From Dehalococcoidia bacterium (GTDB lineage: Bacteria; Chloroflexota; Dehalococcoidia; Lucifugimonadales; JAGWBF01), in assembly GCA_021295955.1 (NCBI GenBank), contig JAGWBJ010000002.1, forward strand, positions 62,001 through 126,000: DNA of 64,000 nucleotides, given 5' to 3'. Below the pieces are notes generated by a model that saw only the letters and a program-made list of their open reading frames with translations, was not told where the DNA came from and ran no database searches. A program made the translations under genes and the position numbers. Below, piece after piece: positions 33,554 through 42,002 of this stretch; within the stretch, counting starts at the first letter, position 1; the number at the start of each line of letters is the position of its first letter.

Positions 33554-34492
33554 ATGAAGTTCGGCATCATGCTTCCCCACTACCGTCAGGTGGCCTCCAC
33601 CGAGGGCATACGCCGCGTCGCGTCGGAGGCGGAGGCCATGGGCTACCACTCGGTGTGGGTCAGCGAGCACATCGCCGTCCCCTACGACGCCGAGGAGCGG
33701 TTCGGCAAGGGCTACTACGACCCCTTCACCGTGCTGGCATACGCGGCGGCAGTCACGGAGCGGGTGCTCCTGGGCACCAGCATCATCGTCCTGCCCCTGC
33801 GGGAGCCGCTGCACCTGGCCCAGGTGGCGGCCACCGTGGACCAGGTCTCAGGGGGCCGTCTCATCCTGGGCGTGGGCGTCGGCTCCACGGAGGGCGAGTT
33901 CCGGGCCCTGGGCGCCAACTGGGAGGAGAGGGGCGCCGTCACCGACGAGGCCATCCAGGTGCTGAAACACGCCTGGACCGCAGAGCGGCCCGACTTCCGG
34001 GGACGGTTCAGGACCTTCTCGGACGTCAACTGCTACCCCCAGCCGGTGCAGAAGCCCCATCCGCCCATCTGGGTCGGAGGAGGCAGCGCCCGGTCCTTAC
34101 GCCGGGCGGCGGAGCAGGGGGTCGCCTGGCATCCCAGCAGGCCCGGCTTCGACCACCTCGCCAAGTCTATACCCCGCCTGCGGGAGCTCACGGCCCGGGC
34201 CGGGCGGGACCCCGCCGCCATGGAGGTGGCGGTCCGCCACCCCATGAAGATAACCGACCGTCCGCCGGGGCGCATGCAGGCTACGACCCCGTCGGTGGGC
34301 GCCCCCGAGGTCTGGCCCCTGGTCGACACCCCCGGCAGTGTGGTGGAAGCGGTGGGCCGGTTCCAGGAGATGGGCGTGGGATACCTGGTGATGGACACCT
34401 TCTACAGCATCCCCGAGCTGCACGACGAAACGGTGGACTCGGTGCTGTCCACGGTGGAACGGTTCGCCCGGGAGGTCATGTCCCAGTTCTAG
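33554..34492 (+). CDS. LLM-class F420-dependent oxidoreductase (TIGR03619-like)
   Basis: A 312-residue LLM enzyme of a different subgroup. ATG 33554 follows GGGAGG. The N-terminus MKFGIMLPHYRQVASTEGIR, HSVWVSEHIAVPYDAEERFG, YDPFTVLAYAAAVTERVLLG, GRLILGVGVGSTEGEFRALG and PHPPIWVGGGSARSLRRAAE are the standard landmarks of the TIGR03619-type F420 family. Unlike the tandem pair upstream it has the classic VGGGS flavin/F420 phosphate loop. It is co-directional with a SnoaL-like gene and a reductase downstream. Confidence 0.88.
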   Translation: MKFGIMLPHYRQVASTEGIRRVASEAEAMGYHSVWVSEHIAVPYDAEERFGKGYYDPFTVLAYAAAVTERVLLGTSIIVLPLREPLHLAQVAATVDQVSGGRLILGVGVGSTEGEFRALGANWEERGAVTDEAIQVLKHAWTAERPDFRGRFRTFSDVNCYPQPVQKPHPPIWVGGGSARSLRRAAEQGVAWHPSRPGFDHLAKSIPRLRELTARAGRDPAAMEVAVRHPMKITDRPPGRMQATTPSVGAPEVWPLVDTPGSVVEAVGRFQEMGVGYLVMDTFYSIPELHDETVDSVLSTVERFAREVMSQF

Positions 34493-34504
34493 GAGGGCCC
34501 CCTC

Positions 34505-34537
34505 GGCCCCGGCGGGAGACGGCGCGGGACCGGGGCC
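34505..34537 (+). terminator. GC-rich hairpin after the LLM genes
   Basis: Inverted repeat GGCCCCGG (34505-34512) and CCGGGGCC (34530-34537) with a 17-nt loop, 13 bp after the LLM stop. No T-run follows, so it may only attenuate transcription or stabilise the mRNA end. Confidence 0.3.
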
Positions 34538-34595
34538 CCATCCCGTCCTTGCCCCATCGCAAAGACAAGGGGGAAGGGACCTGTGAGGTGAGCCC

Positions 34596-35069
34596 ATGAG
34601 CCTGGAGGCGTTGGAGAAGCGGGTACGGGCCCTGGAAGACGTGGAGGCCATCCGCAACCTGAAGGCGACCTACGCGGGCTACTGCGACGACAACTACGAC
34701 GCCGACAGGATAGCCGAGCTGTTCGTCGAGGATGCCGTTTGGGAGAGCAGCGAGCTGGGCAGGTTCGAGGGCCGGGAGGCCATCCGCCAGTTCTTCCGAA
34801 GGGCGTCGGAGATATACACCTTCGCCATCCACTACAGCCTCAACTCCAGGATCCAGGTGCACGGCGACACCGCCACGGCCCGCTGGTACCTGTTCATGCC
34901 CTGCACCGTCGGCGAGGGCGACAGGGCCATGTGGCGAGCCGGCATCGACGACGAGGAGTACGTGCGGGTGGACGGGCGGTGGATGTTCAAGCACAAACGG
35001 GCCACGGGGCTGTTCAACACGCCCTTCGACGAGGGGTGGGCCGACAACCGCTTCGCCCAGTCCTCGTAG
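34596..35069 (+). CDS. SnoaL-like / NTF2-fold protein
   Basis: A 157-residue protein of the SnoaL_4 group, which includes dehydratases, dehydrochlorinases and ring-hydroxylating dioxygenase-associated small subunits. It opens with ALEKRVRALEDVEAIRNLKATYAGYCDD, giving the usual helix and Asp, then DRIAELFVEDAVWESSELGRFEGREAI and FAIHYSLNSRIQVHGDTATARWY with the His found in catalytic members. ATG 34596 has GTGAGG upstream. It sits between an LLM oxygenase and an aldo/keto reductase, so a role on the same oxidised substrate is a reasonable inference. Confidence 0.8.
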   Translation: MSLEALEKRVRALEDVEAIRNLKATYAGYCDDNYDADRIAELFVEDAVWESSELGRFEGREAIRQFFRRASEIYTFAIHYSLNSRIQVHGDTATARWYLFMPCTVGEGDRAMWRAGIDDEEYVRVDGRWMFKHKRATGLFNTPFDEGWADNRFAQSS

Positions 35070-35100
35070 GCTCATTCGTCAGAAACGGAGGAGCCCCTAC

Positions 35101-35922
35101 ATGGAGCAGAGAAGCCTGGGCGGCCTGCCGGTCAACGTCGTGGGCCTGGGGACCGCCGCCACCTTCCAGCTTTTTCGGACCCCGTCCGGCGAGGAGCTGG
35201 AGACCAGGACCCGGGTGGTCGATAGCTGTCTGGCCAGCGGGGCCAACTTCATCGACTCGTCGCCCATGTACGGTGAGAGCGAGCGCATGATAGGGCTGGC
35301 CACAGCGGGCCGCAGGGACCGGTTCCAGCTTGCCACCAAGGTCTGGATCAGGGGCAAGGAGGCCGGGAGGGCCCAGATCGCCGACTCCTTCCGGCTGCTG
35401 GGGACCGACTACATAGACGTGTTCCAGGTCCACAACCTGGTGGACACCGAGGTCCAGCTTGCCCATCTGGAGCGGCTAAAGGCCGAGGGTAAGATCGGGG
35501 TCATCGGGGTGACCCACTACCTCACCTCCACCTACGACGAGATCATGGACATCATGAAGTCCGGCAGGATCGGGGCCATCCAGATCCCGTACAACCTCAC
35601 CGAGCGGACCTGCGAGCGGGCCGTCCTCCCCCTGGCCGAGGAGCTGGGCATCGGTGTCATAGTGATGATACCCCTGGGGAGCGGCAGCCTGGTGAGGGGC
35701 CTCAAGAGGGAGCCGGACATCACCCCCCTGGAGGAGTACGGGGTTGCCACCTGGGCCCAAGCCCTCCTCTGGTGGGTGCTGGGCGACCCCCGGGTCACCG
35801 TGGCCATACCCGCCACCTCCCGGCCGGAAAGGGTCGCCGAGAACGCCCACGTCGGCTCCCTGCCCATAATGCCCGCCGAGCTGCGGGAGTACGTGTCCGC
35901 CGAGGCCGGCCGCTGCCTCTAG
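35101..35922 (+). CDS. Aldo/keto reductase
   Basis: A 273-residue NADPH-dependent oxidoreductase of the AKR fold. ATG 35101 follows GGAGGAG; the longer open frame before it is a shadow of the SnoaL-like gene. The catalytic tetrad is present: Asp52 and Tyr57 (IDSSPMYGESE), Lys80 (LATKVW) and His111 (FQVHN). QIPYNLTE and the cofactor-binding IPATSRPERVAENA follow in the right order. It would reduce an aldehyde or ketone. The gap to the SnoaL-like gene is 31 bp. Confidence 0.88.
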   Translation: MEQRSLGGLPVNVVGLGTAATFQLFRTPSGEELETRTRVVDSCLASGANFIDSSPMYGESERMIGLATAGRRDRFQLATKVWIRGKEAGRAQIADSFRLLGTDYIDVFQVHNLVDTEVQLAHLERLKAEGKIGVIGVTHYLTSTYDEIMDIMKSGRIGAIQIPYNLTERTCERAVLPLAEELGIGVIVMIPLGSGSLVRGLKREPDITPLEEYGVATWAQALLWWVLGDPRVTVAIPATSRPERVAENAHVGSLPIMPAELREYVSAEAGRCL

Positions 35923-35963
35923 GCGGCCCGTTGGCCACCAACCCGCGTGATTGACCCCCGTGA

Positions 35964-35992
35964 TTGACAAGAAATGGGGCCGTGGGTACCCT
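35964..35992 (+). promoter_or_regulatory. Putative promoter of the amidohydrolase run
   Basis: TTGACA (35964-35969), 17-bp spacer, TACCCT (35987-35992), about 65 bp before GTG 36058. A second TTGACC lies at 35951. Confidence 0.5.
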
Positions 35993-36057
35993 TAGTGAAG
36001 CCCAGTCGGTATGCGCCCCTCGCCTCGTTACTACCGTTACCGCCAAGGAGGGTTCTC

Positions 36058-36981
36058 GTGATAGTAGACGTTCACTGGCACCTGTGGGTCGCCATGGAGA
36101 AGCATCCCAGCACCAGGGCCGCCTCCGCCAAAACGGAGGAGCTTGGGGGCGAACGCATCGCCGGCTTCGACATCGGCCTGGTCCCCGACTGGGAGAAGCG
36201 GGAGCAGGACCTCGTCCGCTGGCTGGACGAGGACGGGGTGGACGTGGCGTGCCTGGTGCTGGCTGAGTACGGGCTCATACTCAACGACAACATCTTCTCC
36301 GTCGACGGAGAGAACCGCATCCAGGCGGAGATCATGAGGCGTCACCCGGACCGCCTCCTCTCCTTCTTCGGCATCGACCCCCGCAGGCCCGAGTCGGCGG
36401 ACATGTTCGAGCGCTACCTGCGGAACGGCGACGCCAAGGGCCTGAAGCTGCACCCCACGGCGGGCTTCTTCCCCCACGACCGGTCGGCCTATCCCCTGTA
36501 CGAGCTGTGCGTGGAGTACGACGTGCCGGTGCTCTACCACTGCGGGCCCATGCGCGCCCCGTTCTACGGCCGCTTCGCCCGGCCCATGGAGTTCGACGAC
36601 GTGGCCGCCGACTTCCCGGACCTCAACATCATCCTGGGGCACGCCGGCGAGGACCTGTGGGAGGAGACGGTGAGCGTCGCCCGCATGAAGCCCAACATGT
36701 ACGTGGACTTCTCTTACTGGCAGCCGGCCCTCCGGTTCGAGGACGAGTGGGTGCGGGCGGTGGCCAGGATGCGCGACGTGATGGGAGTGGAGAGGCTGCT
36801 GTTCGGCAGCGACCACCCCGGCATGACCCGCATCGCCAACTTCCCCCTGGGGGACTGGCTGAACGTCTGGAGGGACCTGCCCGCCCTGGGCAAGAAATAC
36901 GGCCACAAGTTCACAGCCGACGAGGTGGACGGCATCCTGGGAGACAACGCCGCCCGCCTGCTGAAGCTGCCCCAGAGATAG
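36058..36981 (+). CDS. Amidohydrolase-2 family protein (copy 1)
   Basis: A 307-residue TIM-barrel metal-dependent hydrolase or decarboxylase of the amidohydrolase-2 family (relatives: ACMSD, resorcylate decarboxylase, oxalomesaconate hydratase). GTG 36058 follows AAGGAGG and gives MIVDVHWHLW with the HxH metal pair at residues 6 and 8. Further ligands: GLKLHPTAGFFPHD, PVLYHCGPM, IILGHAG and the catalytic Asp in LLFGSDHPG. It is a close paralogue of the next gene. The reaction is likely C-C or C-N bond cleavage on a carboxylated compound. Confidence 0.85.
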   Translation: MIVDVHWHLWVAMEKHPSTRAASAKTEELGGERIAGFDIGLVPDWEKREQDLVRWLDEDGVDVACLVLAEYGLILNDNIFSVDGENRIQAEIMRRHPDRLLSFFGIDPRRPESADMFERYLRNGDAKGLKLHPTAGFFPHDRSAYPLYELCVEYDVPVLYHCGPMRAPFYGRFARPMEFDDVAADFPDLNIILGHAGEDLWEETVSVARMKPNMYVDFSYWQPALRFEDEWVRAVARMRDVMGVERLLFGSDHPGMTRIANFPLGDWLNVWRDLPALGKKYGHKFTADEVDGILGDNAARLLKLPQR

Positions 36982-37067
36982 TCCGGCCGGGGTGCGCGGG
37001 CGTAGACCCCCGCTCCATCTCTCCGACAACCCGGACCCGGGTCAACAGGGCCCCTGCGGAGGAAGCC

Positions 37068-37970
37068 ATGATCATAGACATACACCGACACCTCTGGTCG
37101 CTGTTCGAGCGGTTCCCCAGGGTGGCCGACATCGCGGCCAGGGCGGGCAATCCCATGGCCAAGTCCGAGCGGCTGCCCCTGGTGCCCGACTGGGAGGAGA
37201 CGGGCGAGAAGCTCATCGCCGAGATGGACGACTCGGGGGTCGACATCTCTGTGATCTTCATGGCCGACTACGCCCTGAGGCTGGGAGACGGCATCTTCAG
37301 CGCCGAGGGCGAGAACCGGATCCACGTGGAGCTGATGCGCCGGTACCCGGACCGGCTCATCGCCTACTTCGGTATCGACCCCCGGCGCCCGGGAGCCGCC
37401 GACTCCCTGCAGCGGGCCGTGGACGAGGGCGGCGTGCGGGGGCTGAAGATGCACCCCACCGTGGGATACTTCCCCCACGACCGGGTGGCCTACCCACTGT
37501 ACGAGATCTGCCAGGCCCGGGGCCTTCCCGTCACCTTCCACAGCGGGCCCATGCCGTCGCCCCTGTACAGCCGGTTCACCGAGCCCTTCCAGTTCGACGA
37601 CGTGGCCGCCGACTTCCCCGACATGAACATCGTCCTGGCCCACTCGGGCCAGGACCACTGGCCCGAGGCGCTGAGCGTGGCCCGGTCCAAGCCGAACGTG
37701 TACCTGGAGCTGTCCATGTGGCAGCCCAAGTGGCAGTACCCGGACGAGTTCCTGTTCGCCATAGACCGCATGCGAAACACCATCGGCATCGAGCGCATTC
37801 TATGGGGCAGCGACTTCCCCGGGCTGCGCCCCTACATGTCCCTGAAGGAATGGACCGACCTGTTCAGGCGGCTGCCCTCCCTGGGGGAGGAGTACGGCTA
37901 CCGGTTCGACGACGGGGACGTGGACGCTCTTCTGGGGGGCAACAGCGCCCGCCTGCTGGACCTGACCTGA
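37068..37970 (+). CDS. Amidohydrolase-2 family protein (copy 2)
   Basis: A 300-residue paralogue of the preceding gene. ATG 37068 follows GCGGAGG. Landmarks: MIIDIHRHLW (His6, His8), FSAEGENRIHVELMRRYPDR, GLKMHPTVGYFPHDRVAYPL, PVTFHSGPMPSP, NIVLAHSGQDHW and ILWGSDFPG. The shared long segments, including the same FDDVAADFPD loop, show tandem duplication, while the N-terminal half has diverged. It is followed after 27 bp by a cupin gene. Confidence 0.85.
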   Translation: MIIDIHRHLWSLFERFPRVADIAARAGNPMAKSERLPLVPDWEETGEKLIAEMDDSGVDISVIFMADYALRLGDGIFSAEGENRIHVELMRRYPDRLIAYFGIDPRRPGAADSLQRAVDEGGVRGLKMHPTVGYFPHDRVAYPLYEICQARGLPVTFHSGPMPSPLYSRFTEPFQFDDVAADFPDMNIVLAHSGQDHWPEALSVARSKPNVYLELSMWQPKWQYPDEFLFAIDRMRNTIGIERILWGSDFPGLRPYMSLKEWTDLFRRLPSLGEEYGYRFDDGDVDALLGGNSARLLDLT

Positions 37971-37997
37971 TGCAATCACCACAGGAGGAGGCATTCT

Positions 37998-38339
37998 ATG
38001 GGCACCTACCGCCTTTACACCGGTAGCGACGGCGAGTCGCACTTCGAGACCATCGACCTGTCGAAGACCCCGGACTGGACCGCCGGACTGGATACCACCA
38101 CCATCACCTTCCGGGAGGACCCGGCCGGCAGGTTCATAGACTGGCACCCGGCTCCGCGCCGCCAGTTCGTCATCATCCTCTCGGGACGGCTGGAGATCGG
38201 GCTGAGCGACGGCTCCAAGCACGTTTTCGGCCCCGGCGACGCCCGGCTGGTGGAGGACACCACAGGCAAGGGACACACCACCGCGGTGTACGGCGACGAG
38301 CCCTGCATGGTGGCCACCATTCCCCTGGCCAACCAGTAG
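37998..38339 (+). CDS. Small cupin protein
   Basis: A 113-residue single-domain beta-barrel. The body contains IDWHPAPRRQFVIILSGRLEIGLSDGSKHVFGPGDARLVEDTTGKGHTT in pieces typical of cupin motif 1 and motif 2 (GDARLVEDTTGKGH). Motif 1 lacks the usual HxH, with only one His before RRQFV, so metal binding may be altered. ATG 37998 follows AGGAGG. It lies between two amidohydrolase genes with 27-bp and 6-bp gaps, so it is part of the same operon. Confidence 0.8.
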   Translation: MGTYRLYTGSDGESHFETIDLSKTPDWTAGLDTTTITFREDPAGRFIDWHPAPRRQFVIILSGRLEIGLSDGSKHVFGPGDARLVEDTTGKGHTTAVYGDEPCMVATIPLANQ

Positions 38340-38345
38340 AGACCC

Positions 38346-39191
38346 ATGCAAGCCATCGACATGCACGTCCACGTGCCCAGGCAGCCGGGACTGCCCGAGA
38401 TCGAGATAGAGTCCCACCTGCGCAGCTACTTTCGGGTGAAGTCCGCGCCCGAGGACCCGGCGGCGATGGCGGCCGCCTACAAGGAGTTGGACGTCCTGGG
38501 CGTGATCTTCTCGGTGGACACGGAGACCTCCACGGGAGAGCCGCCGGACACCAACGACTACGTGGCGGAGATCGTCCGAGACTACCCGGACCAGTTCATC
38601 GGCTTCGCCACCGTGGACCCCCACAAGGGGAAGTCCGCCGTCCTGGAGCTGGAGCGGTCGGTAACGGAGCTGGGTCTCCGCGGGCTGAAGCTCCACCCCA
38701 TCCACCAGGCCTTCATGCCCAACGACCCCCGGTTCTATCCCCTCTACCGGATGTGCTCGGACCTGGGCGTCCCGGCCCTGTTCCACACCGGGTTCGCCGC
38801 CGCCGGCGCCGGCATGCCGGGAGGAGGCGGGTTCAAGCTCAAGTACGCCGCGCCCATACCCGGCATCGACGACGTGGCGGCGGACTTCCCGGGCCTGACC
38901 ATAATCATGGCGCACCCCGCCTGGCCCTGGGTGGAGGAGCAGATCGCCGTCGCCCTGCACAAGCCCAACGTCTACATCGACCTCTCCGGTTGGGCCCCCC
39001 GGTTCATTCCTCAGACGCTGGTACGGGAAGCGAACACCCGCCTGAGAGACAAGGTCCTCTTCGGCTCGGACTACCCATACCTGACCCCCGAGAGGTGGCT
39101 CAGAGAGTTCGCCGAGCTGGAGATGCGCGACGAGGTACGCCCCAAGGTACTACTGGAAAACGCCCGCAAAGCCCTGCGGCTGGACTCCTGA
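38346..39191 (+). CDS. Amidohydrolase-2 family protein (third, divergent)
   Basis: A 281-residue amidohydrolase-2 enzyme starting 6 bp after the cupin stop. HxH at residues 7 and 9 (IDMHVHVP), GLKLHPIHQAFMPNDPRFYP, PALFHTGFAAAGAGMPGGGG, TIIMAHPAWPW and VLFGSDYPYLTPERW give the full set of metal ligands. It is less related to the two upstream paralogues and is closest to the subgroup annotated as 4-oxalomesaconate-hydratase- or decarboxylase-like. It ends the nine-gene plus-strand run. Confidence 0.85.
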   Translation: MQAIDMHVHVPRQPGLPEIEIESHLRSYFRVKSAPEDPAAMAAAYKELDVLGVIFSVDTETSTGEPPDTNDYVAEIVRDYPDQFIGFATVDPHKGKSAVLELERSVTELGLRGLKLHPIHQAFMPNDPRFYPLYRMCSDLGVPALFHTGFAAAGAGMPGGGGFKLKYAAPIPGIDDVAADFPGLTIIMAHPAWPWVEEQIAVALHKPNVYIDLSGWAPRFIPQTLVREANTRLRDKVLFGSDYPYLTPERWLREFAELEMRDEVRPKVLLENARKALRLDS

Positions 39192-39217
39192 ACGGGGCGG
39201 GGCCGCCCGCTGGCAGG

Positions 39218-40693
39218 TCAGGCCCCGGAGCGGACCCCGGCGGCCCGGTCCGGCAGCCTCTCGCTGGTCAGGGACGACAGGGCTACTCCGATGGCCAGAA
39301 GGCACCCCAACACCAGGAAGGTGTTGCGCAAGCCCGAGGAGAATGCCGCGGTGACGCCATCGGCGCCGCCGTTGGACACCGCTTCCAGGCTGGGCTCATA
39401 GCCCAGGGAGCCCATGGTGGCCGTTACGATGGCCGTGCCCAGGGCCACGCTGGTCAGGTTGGAGGCGTTCCTCACAAGGTTGAGGAAAGCCGAAACGACG
39501 CCGTACCGGGACCTCTCCACGGTGCTCAGCACCGAGCTCGTGTTCGGCGAGTAGAAGACGCCCATCCCCGTGTTCTGCAGCACTATCCCGATCATGACGT
39601 AGTACAGCGGTGAGCTGTTGGTCAGCCGCGAGAAGAGGAACAGGGCGGTGGTGGACAGCGCCAGGCCCCCCACGGTGAACCACCTGGTCCCATACCGGTC
39701 CGACAGCCTGCCCGAGATGGGGCCCGTCAGGGCCATGCACACTGCCCCCGGCACTGTGATCAGCCCCGCCTCCCCGGGCGTGAACCCCAGCACCTTCTGG
39801 AGGTAGAAGGGCATCAGCACCAGCACCGCGGAGCCGCCCAGGAAGGCGAGAGAGTTGGCCGACACCCCCAACGAGAAGCTCCGCCGGCGAAACAGCCTCA
39901 GGTCCAGCATGGGCGAGGGAGTCCTCAGCTCCCAGAGCACAAAGGCGGCCATCAACGCGACGAAGGCGAGTAGCGCCGCCAGGACCGGGGGAGACTCCCA
40001 GCCGAACCTGTACCCGTTGGTCATTCCCAGGAGGAAAGCCACGAGGGCGGAGGTGGACAGCGCAGCGCCAGGCCAATCGAAGGCCGGGGAGCGGCCCGGA
40101 TCCTCCCGGTCCCCCGGGGGCTCCTGCAGGACCAGCCAACCCGCGGTCAGCCCCGTCAGCCCGATGGGGACCGCCGCGATGAACACGGCCCTCCAGCCCA
40201 GGGCGTCGACCAGCAGACCTCCCACGGCGGGCCCGGCTATCATCCCGACGCCCACCGTGGTCATCAGCAGGCCTATGGCCTTCCCCCGCTCCTCCGACGG
40301 AAAGGAGGACGTGATGATGGCCATTCCCGTCCCCTGGGTCATGCCCGCGCCGCACCCCTGCAGCAACCTCGCCAGGATGAGGAGGGGCAGGCTGGTGGAC
40401 CACCCCGCCAGCACGGCCCCGCCGACGAACACGGCCATGCCGGCGATGTATATCCTCTTCCGGCCCACCAGGTCGGACAGCCTGCCCATAGGCAACAGAA
40501 GGGCGCTGATGGTGAGGGTGTAGGCGATGACGACCCACTGGACCGTCGGGAGGTCCGTCGCGAAGCCGTCGGCGATGGTGGGCAGGGCGATGTTGACGCT
40601 CCCGTGGTCCACCACCGACCCGAATATACCAATCCCAACGGTACCAAGGGCCAGGTACTTGTAGTTCCGGCTACGTCTCAACGCTGACAGCAT
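39218..40693 (-). CDS. MFS transporter, DHA2 (EmrB/QacA) family
   Basis: A 491-residue inner-membrane drug/proton antiporter with about 14 predicted helices. Motif A GRLSDLVGRKRIYIAG after the second helix and motif C GVGMIAGPAVGG in the fifth are visible. It is convergent with the amidohydrolase run (26 bp apart) and is the last gene of a minus-strand group. It would export hydrophobic or aromatic compounds using the proton gradient; whether it exports a product of the neighbouring halogenase-like enzyme is speculation. Confidence 0.88.
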   Translation of the reverse strand: MLSALRRSRNYKYLALGTVGIGIFGSVVDHGSVNIALPTIADGFATDLPTVQWVVIAYTLTISALLLPMGRLSDLVGRKRIYIAGMAVFVGGAVLAGWSTSLPLLILARLLQGCGAGMTQGTGMAIITSSFPSEERGKAIGLLMTTVGVGMIAGPAVGGLLVDALGWRAVFIAAVPIGLTGLTAGWLVLQEPPGDREDPGRSPAFDWPGAALSTSALVAFLLGMTNGYRFGWESPPVLAALLAFVALMAAFVLWELRTPSPMLDLRLFRRRSFSLGVSANSLAFLGGSAVLVLMPFYLQKVLGFTPGEAGLITVPGAVCMALTGPISGRLSDRYGTRWFTVGGLALSTTALFLFSRLTNSSPLYYVMIGIVLQNTGMGVFYSPNTSSVLSTVERSRYGVVSAFLNLVRNASNLTSVALGTAIVTATMGSLGYEPSLEAVSNGGADGVTAAFSSGLRNTFLVLGCLLAIGVALSSLTSERLPDRAAGVRSGA

Positions 40694-40789
40694 GGGTTCT
40701 TAAGGCAACCGTACTCGGCGCACCGCACACGGGGACCGGAGAGGGCGACGGAGAATCAGGCTGGACCGGCACTCGGGGCGCGGAGGAGG

Positions 40790-41989
40790 CTAGAGCTCCT
40801 TCACCACCTGGCCCCCCAGCAGGGCTTCAATCCGTTCCGGGGAGTATCCCGCCTCGGCCAGCACCTCCCGCGTGTGTGAGCCGGGCTTGACCGGGGGGTC
40901 GGACCGTTTGGCGAAGGGGTATTCGGTGCTCTCGTAGGGCAACGCGGGCAGCCTCATGGCCCGCTCCCCTCCCTGCACGTCCAGTAGCTTGTGTCCGAAG
41001 TTGACGTGGGGGTCCTCCAGGATGTCCTCGGGGGTGTTGAGGGGCGCGACGGGGATCCCGTTGTCCGCCATCACTCCGGCCAAGTCCCCGCTGTTCATGC
41101 TGCCGACGGCCTCGGCGATGCGCGGCACCAGCCTGGAGCGGGCTTCCCGCCGCCCGGTGTTGGTGGCCAGCTCCGGGTCCTCGCCCAGGTCGTCCAGCCC
41201 CAGCGCCTGGCAGAACCGCCGCCACTGGGCGTCGCTGGTTACCCCGATGAACACCTGCCGGCCGTCGGCGCAGTCGAACAGATCGTAGACGCCCCATCCC
41301 GTCTGCCTGCCCGCCTGCTGATCCCGGGCCGGCATGGGGCTCGGGGGCTGCCCGCTGAACTGGGCGTTGGCCATGTGCTGGCCGACGAGAAACAGCCCCG
41401 TCTCGAACAGCCCGCCGGTTATCTTCTGCCCCCGGCCCGTGGCCTGACGCTTGACCAGGGCGCCCAGCACTCCCACCACCGCGTAGGTGGCTGCTCCAAT
41501 GTCCACCACGGAGGCCCCGGCCCGCAGGGGCCGGCCCGGCGGGCCGGTCATATACGCCAGGCCGCACATCATCTGGGCCAGCTCGTCGAGGAAGGGACGC
41601 CGGCTGTAGGGGCCGCTTAGGAACCCCTTCACCGAGCAGTATATGATGCCCGGGCTATGGGGCGAGACCTGCTCGTAGCCGATGCCCAGACGCTCCATGG
41701 TGCCCGGACCCATGTTGTCGACCACGACGTCCGTCTCTTCGGCCAGCTTGAAGAACACCTTCCGGCCCTCGTCCTTCTTCAGGTCCAGGACCAAGCTGCG
41801 CTTGTTACGGTTGAAGAAGAAGAACTGGCCGACCCTCGCGGTGCCGATGCGCTGGGGTTCCAGGGCGTCGGGGGGCTCGATCTTGACTACGTCGGCGCCC
41901 ATGTCGGCGAGGATGAGCCCGGCGGTCGGGCCGGCGACTATGTGCGCCAGCTCCAGCACCTTGACGCCTTCCAGAGGCAGGTCTCCCAT
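40790..41989 (-). CDS. CaiB/BaiF-family CoA transferase
   Basis: A 399-residue type III CoA transferase that moves CoA between carboxylic acids. ATG 41989 gives MGDLPLEGVKVLELAHIVAGPTAGLILADMGADVVKIEPP, the normal family start; a second ATG 12 nt upstream (42001) is possible and overlaps the upstream stop (TGATATG). Family landmarks: NRNKRSLVLDLKKDEGRKV, DVVVDNMGPGTMERLGIGYE, a catalytic Asp in the FLDELAQMMCGLAYMTG region, and FETGLFLVGQHMANAQ. It follows the halogenase-like gene and is translationally close to it. Confidence 0.88.
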   Translation of the reverse strand: MGDLPLEGVKVLELAHIVAGPTAGLILADMGADVVKIEPPDALEPQRIGTARVGQFFFFNRNKRSLVLDLKKDEGRKVFFKLAEETDVVVDNMGPGTMERLGIGYEQVSPHSPGIIYCSVKGFLSGPYSRRPFLDELAQMMCGLAYMTGPPGRPLRAGASVVDIGAATYAVVGVLGALVKRQATGRGQKITGGLFETGLFLVGQHMANAQFSGQPPSPMPARDQQAGRQTGWGVYDLFDCADGRQVFIGVTSDAQWRRFCQALGLDDLGEDPELATNTGRREARSRLVPRIAEAVGSMNSGDLAGVMADNGIPVAPLNTPEDILEDPHVNFGHKLLDVQGGERAMRLPALPYESTEYPFAKRSDPPVKPGSHTREVLAEAGYSPERIEALLGGQVVKEL

Positions 41990-42002
41990 GCCGTACACCA
42001 TA

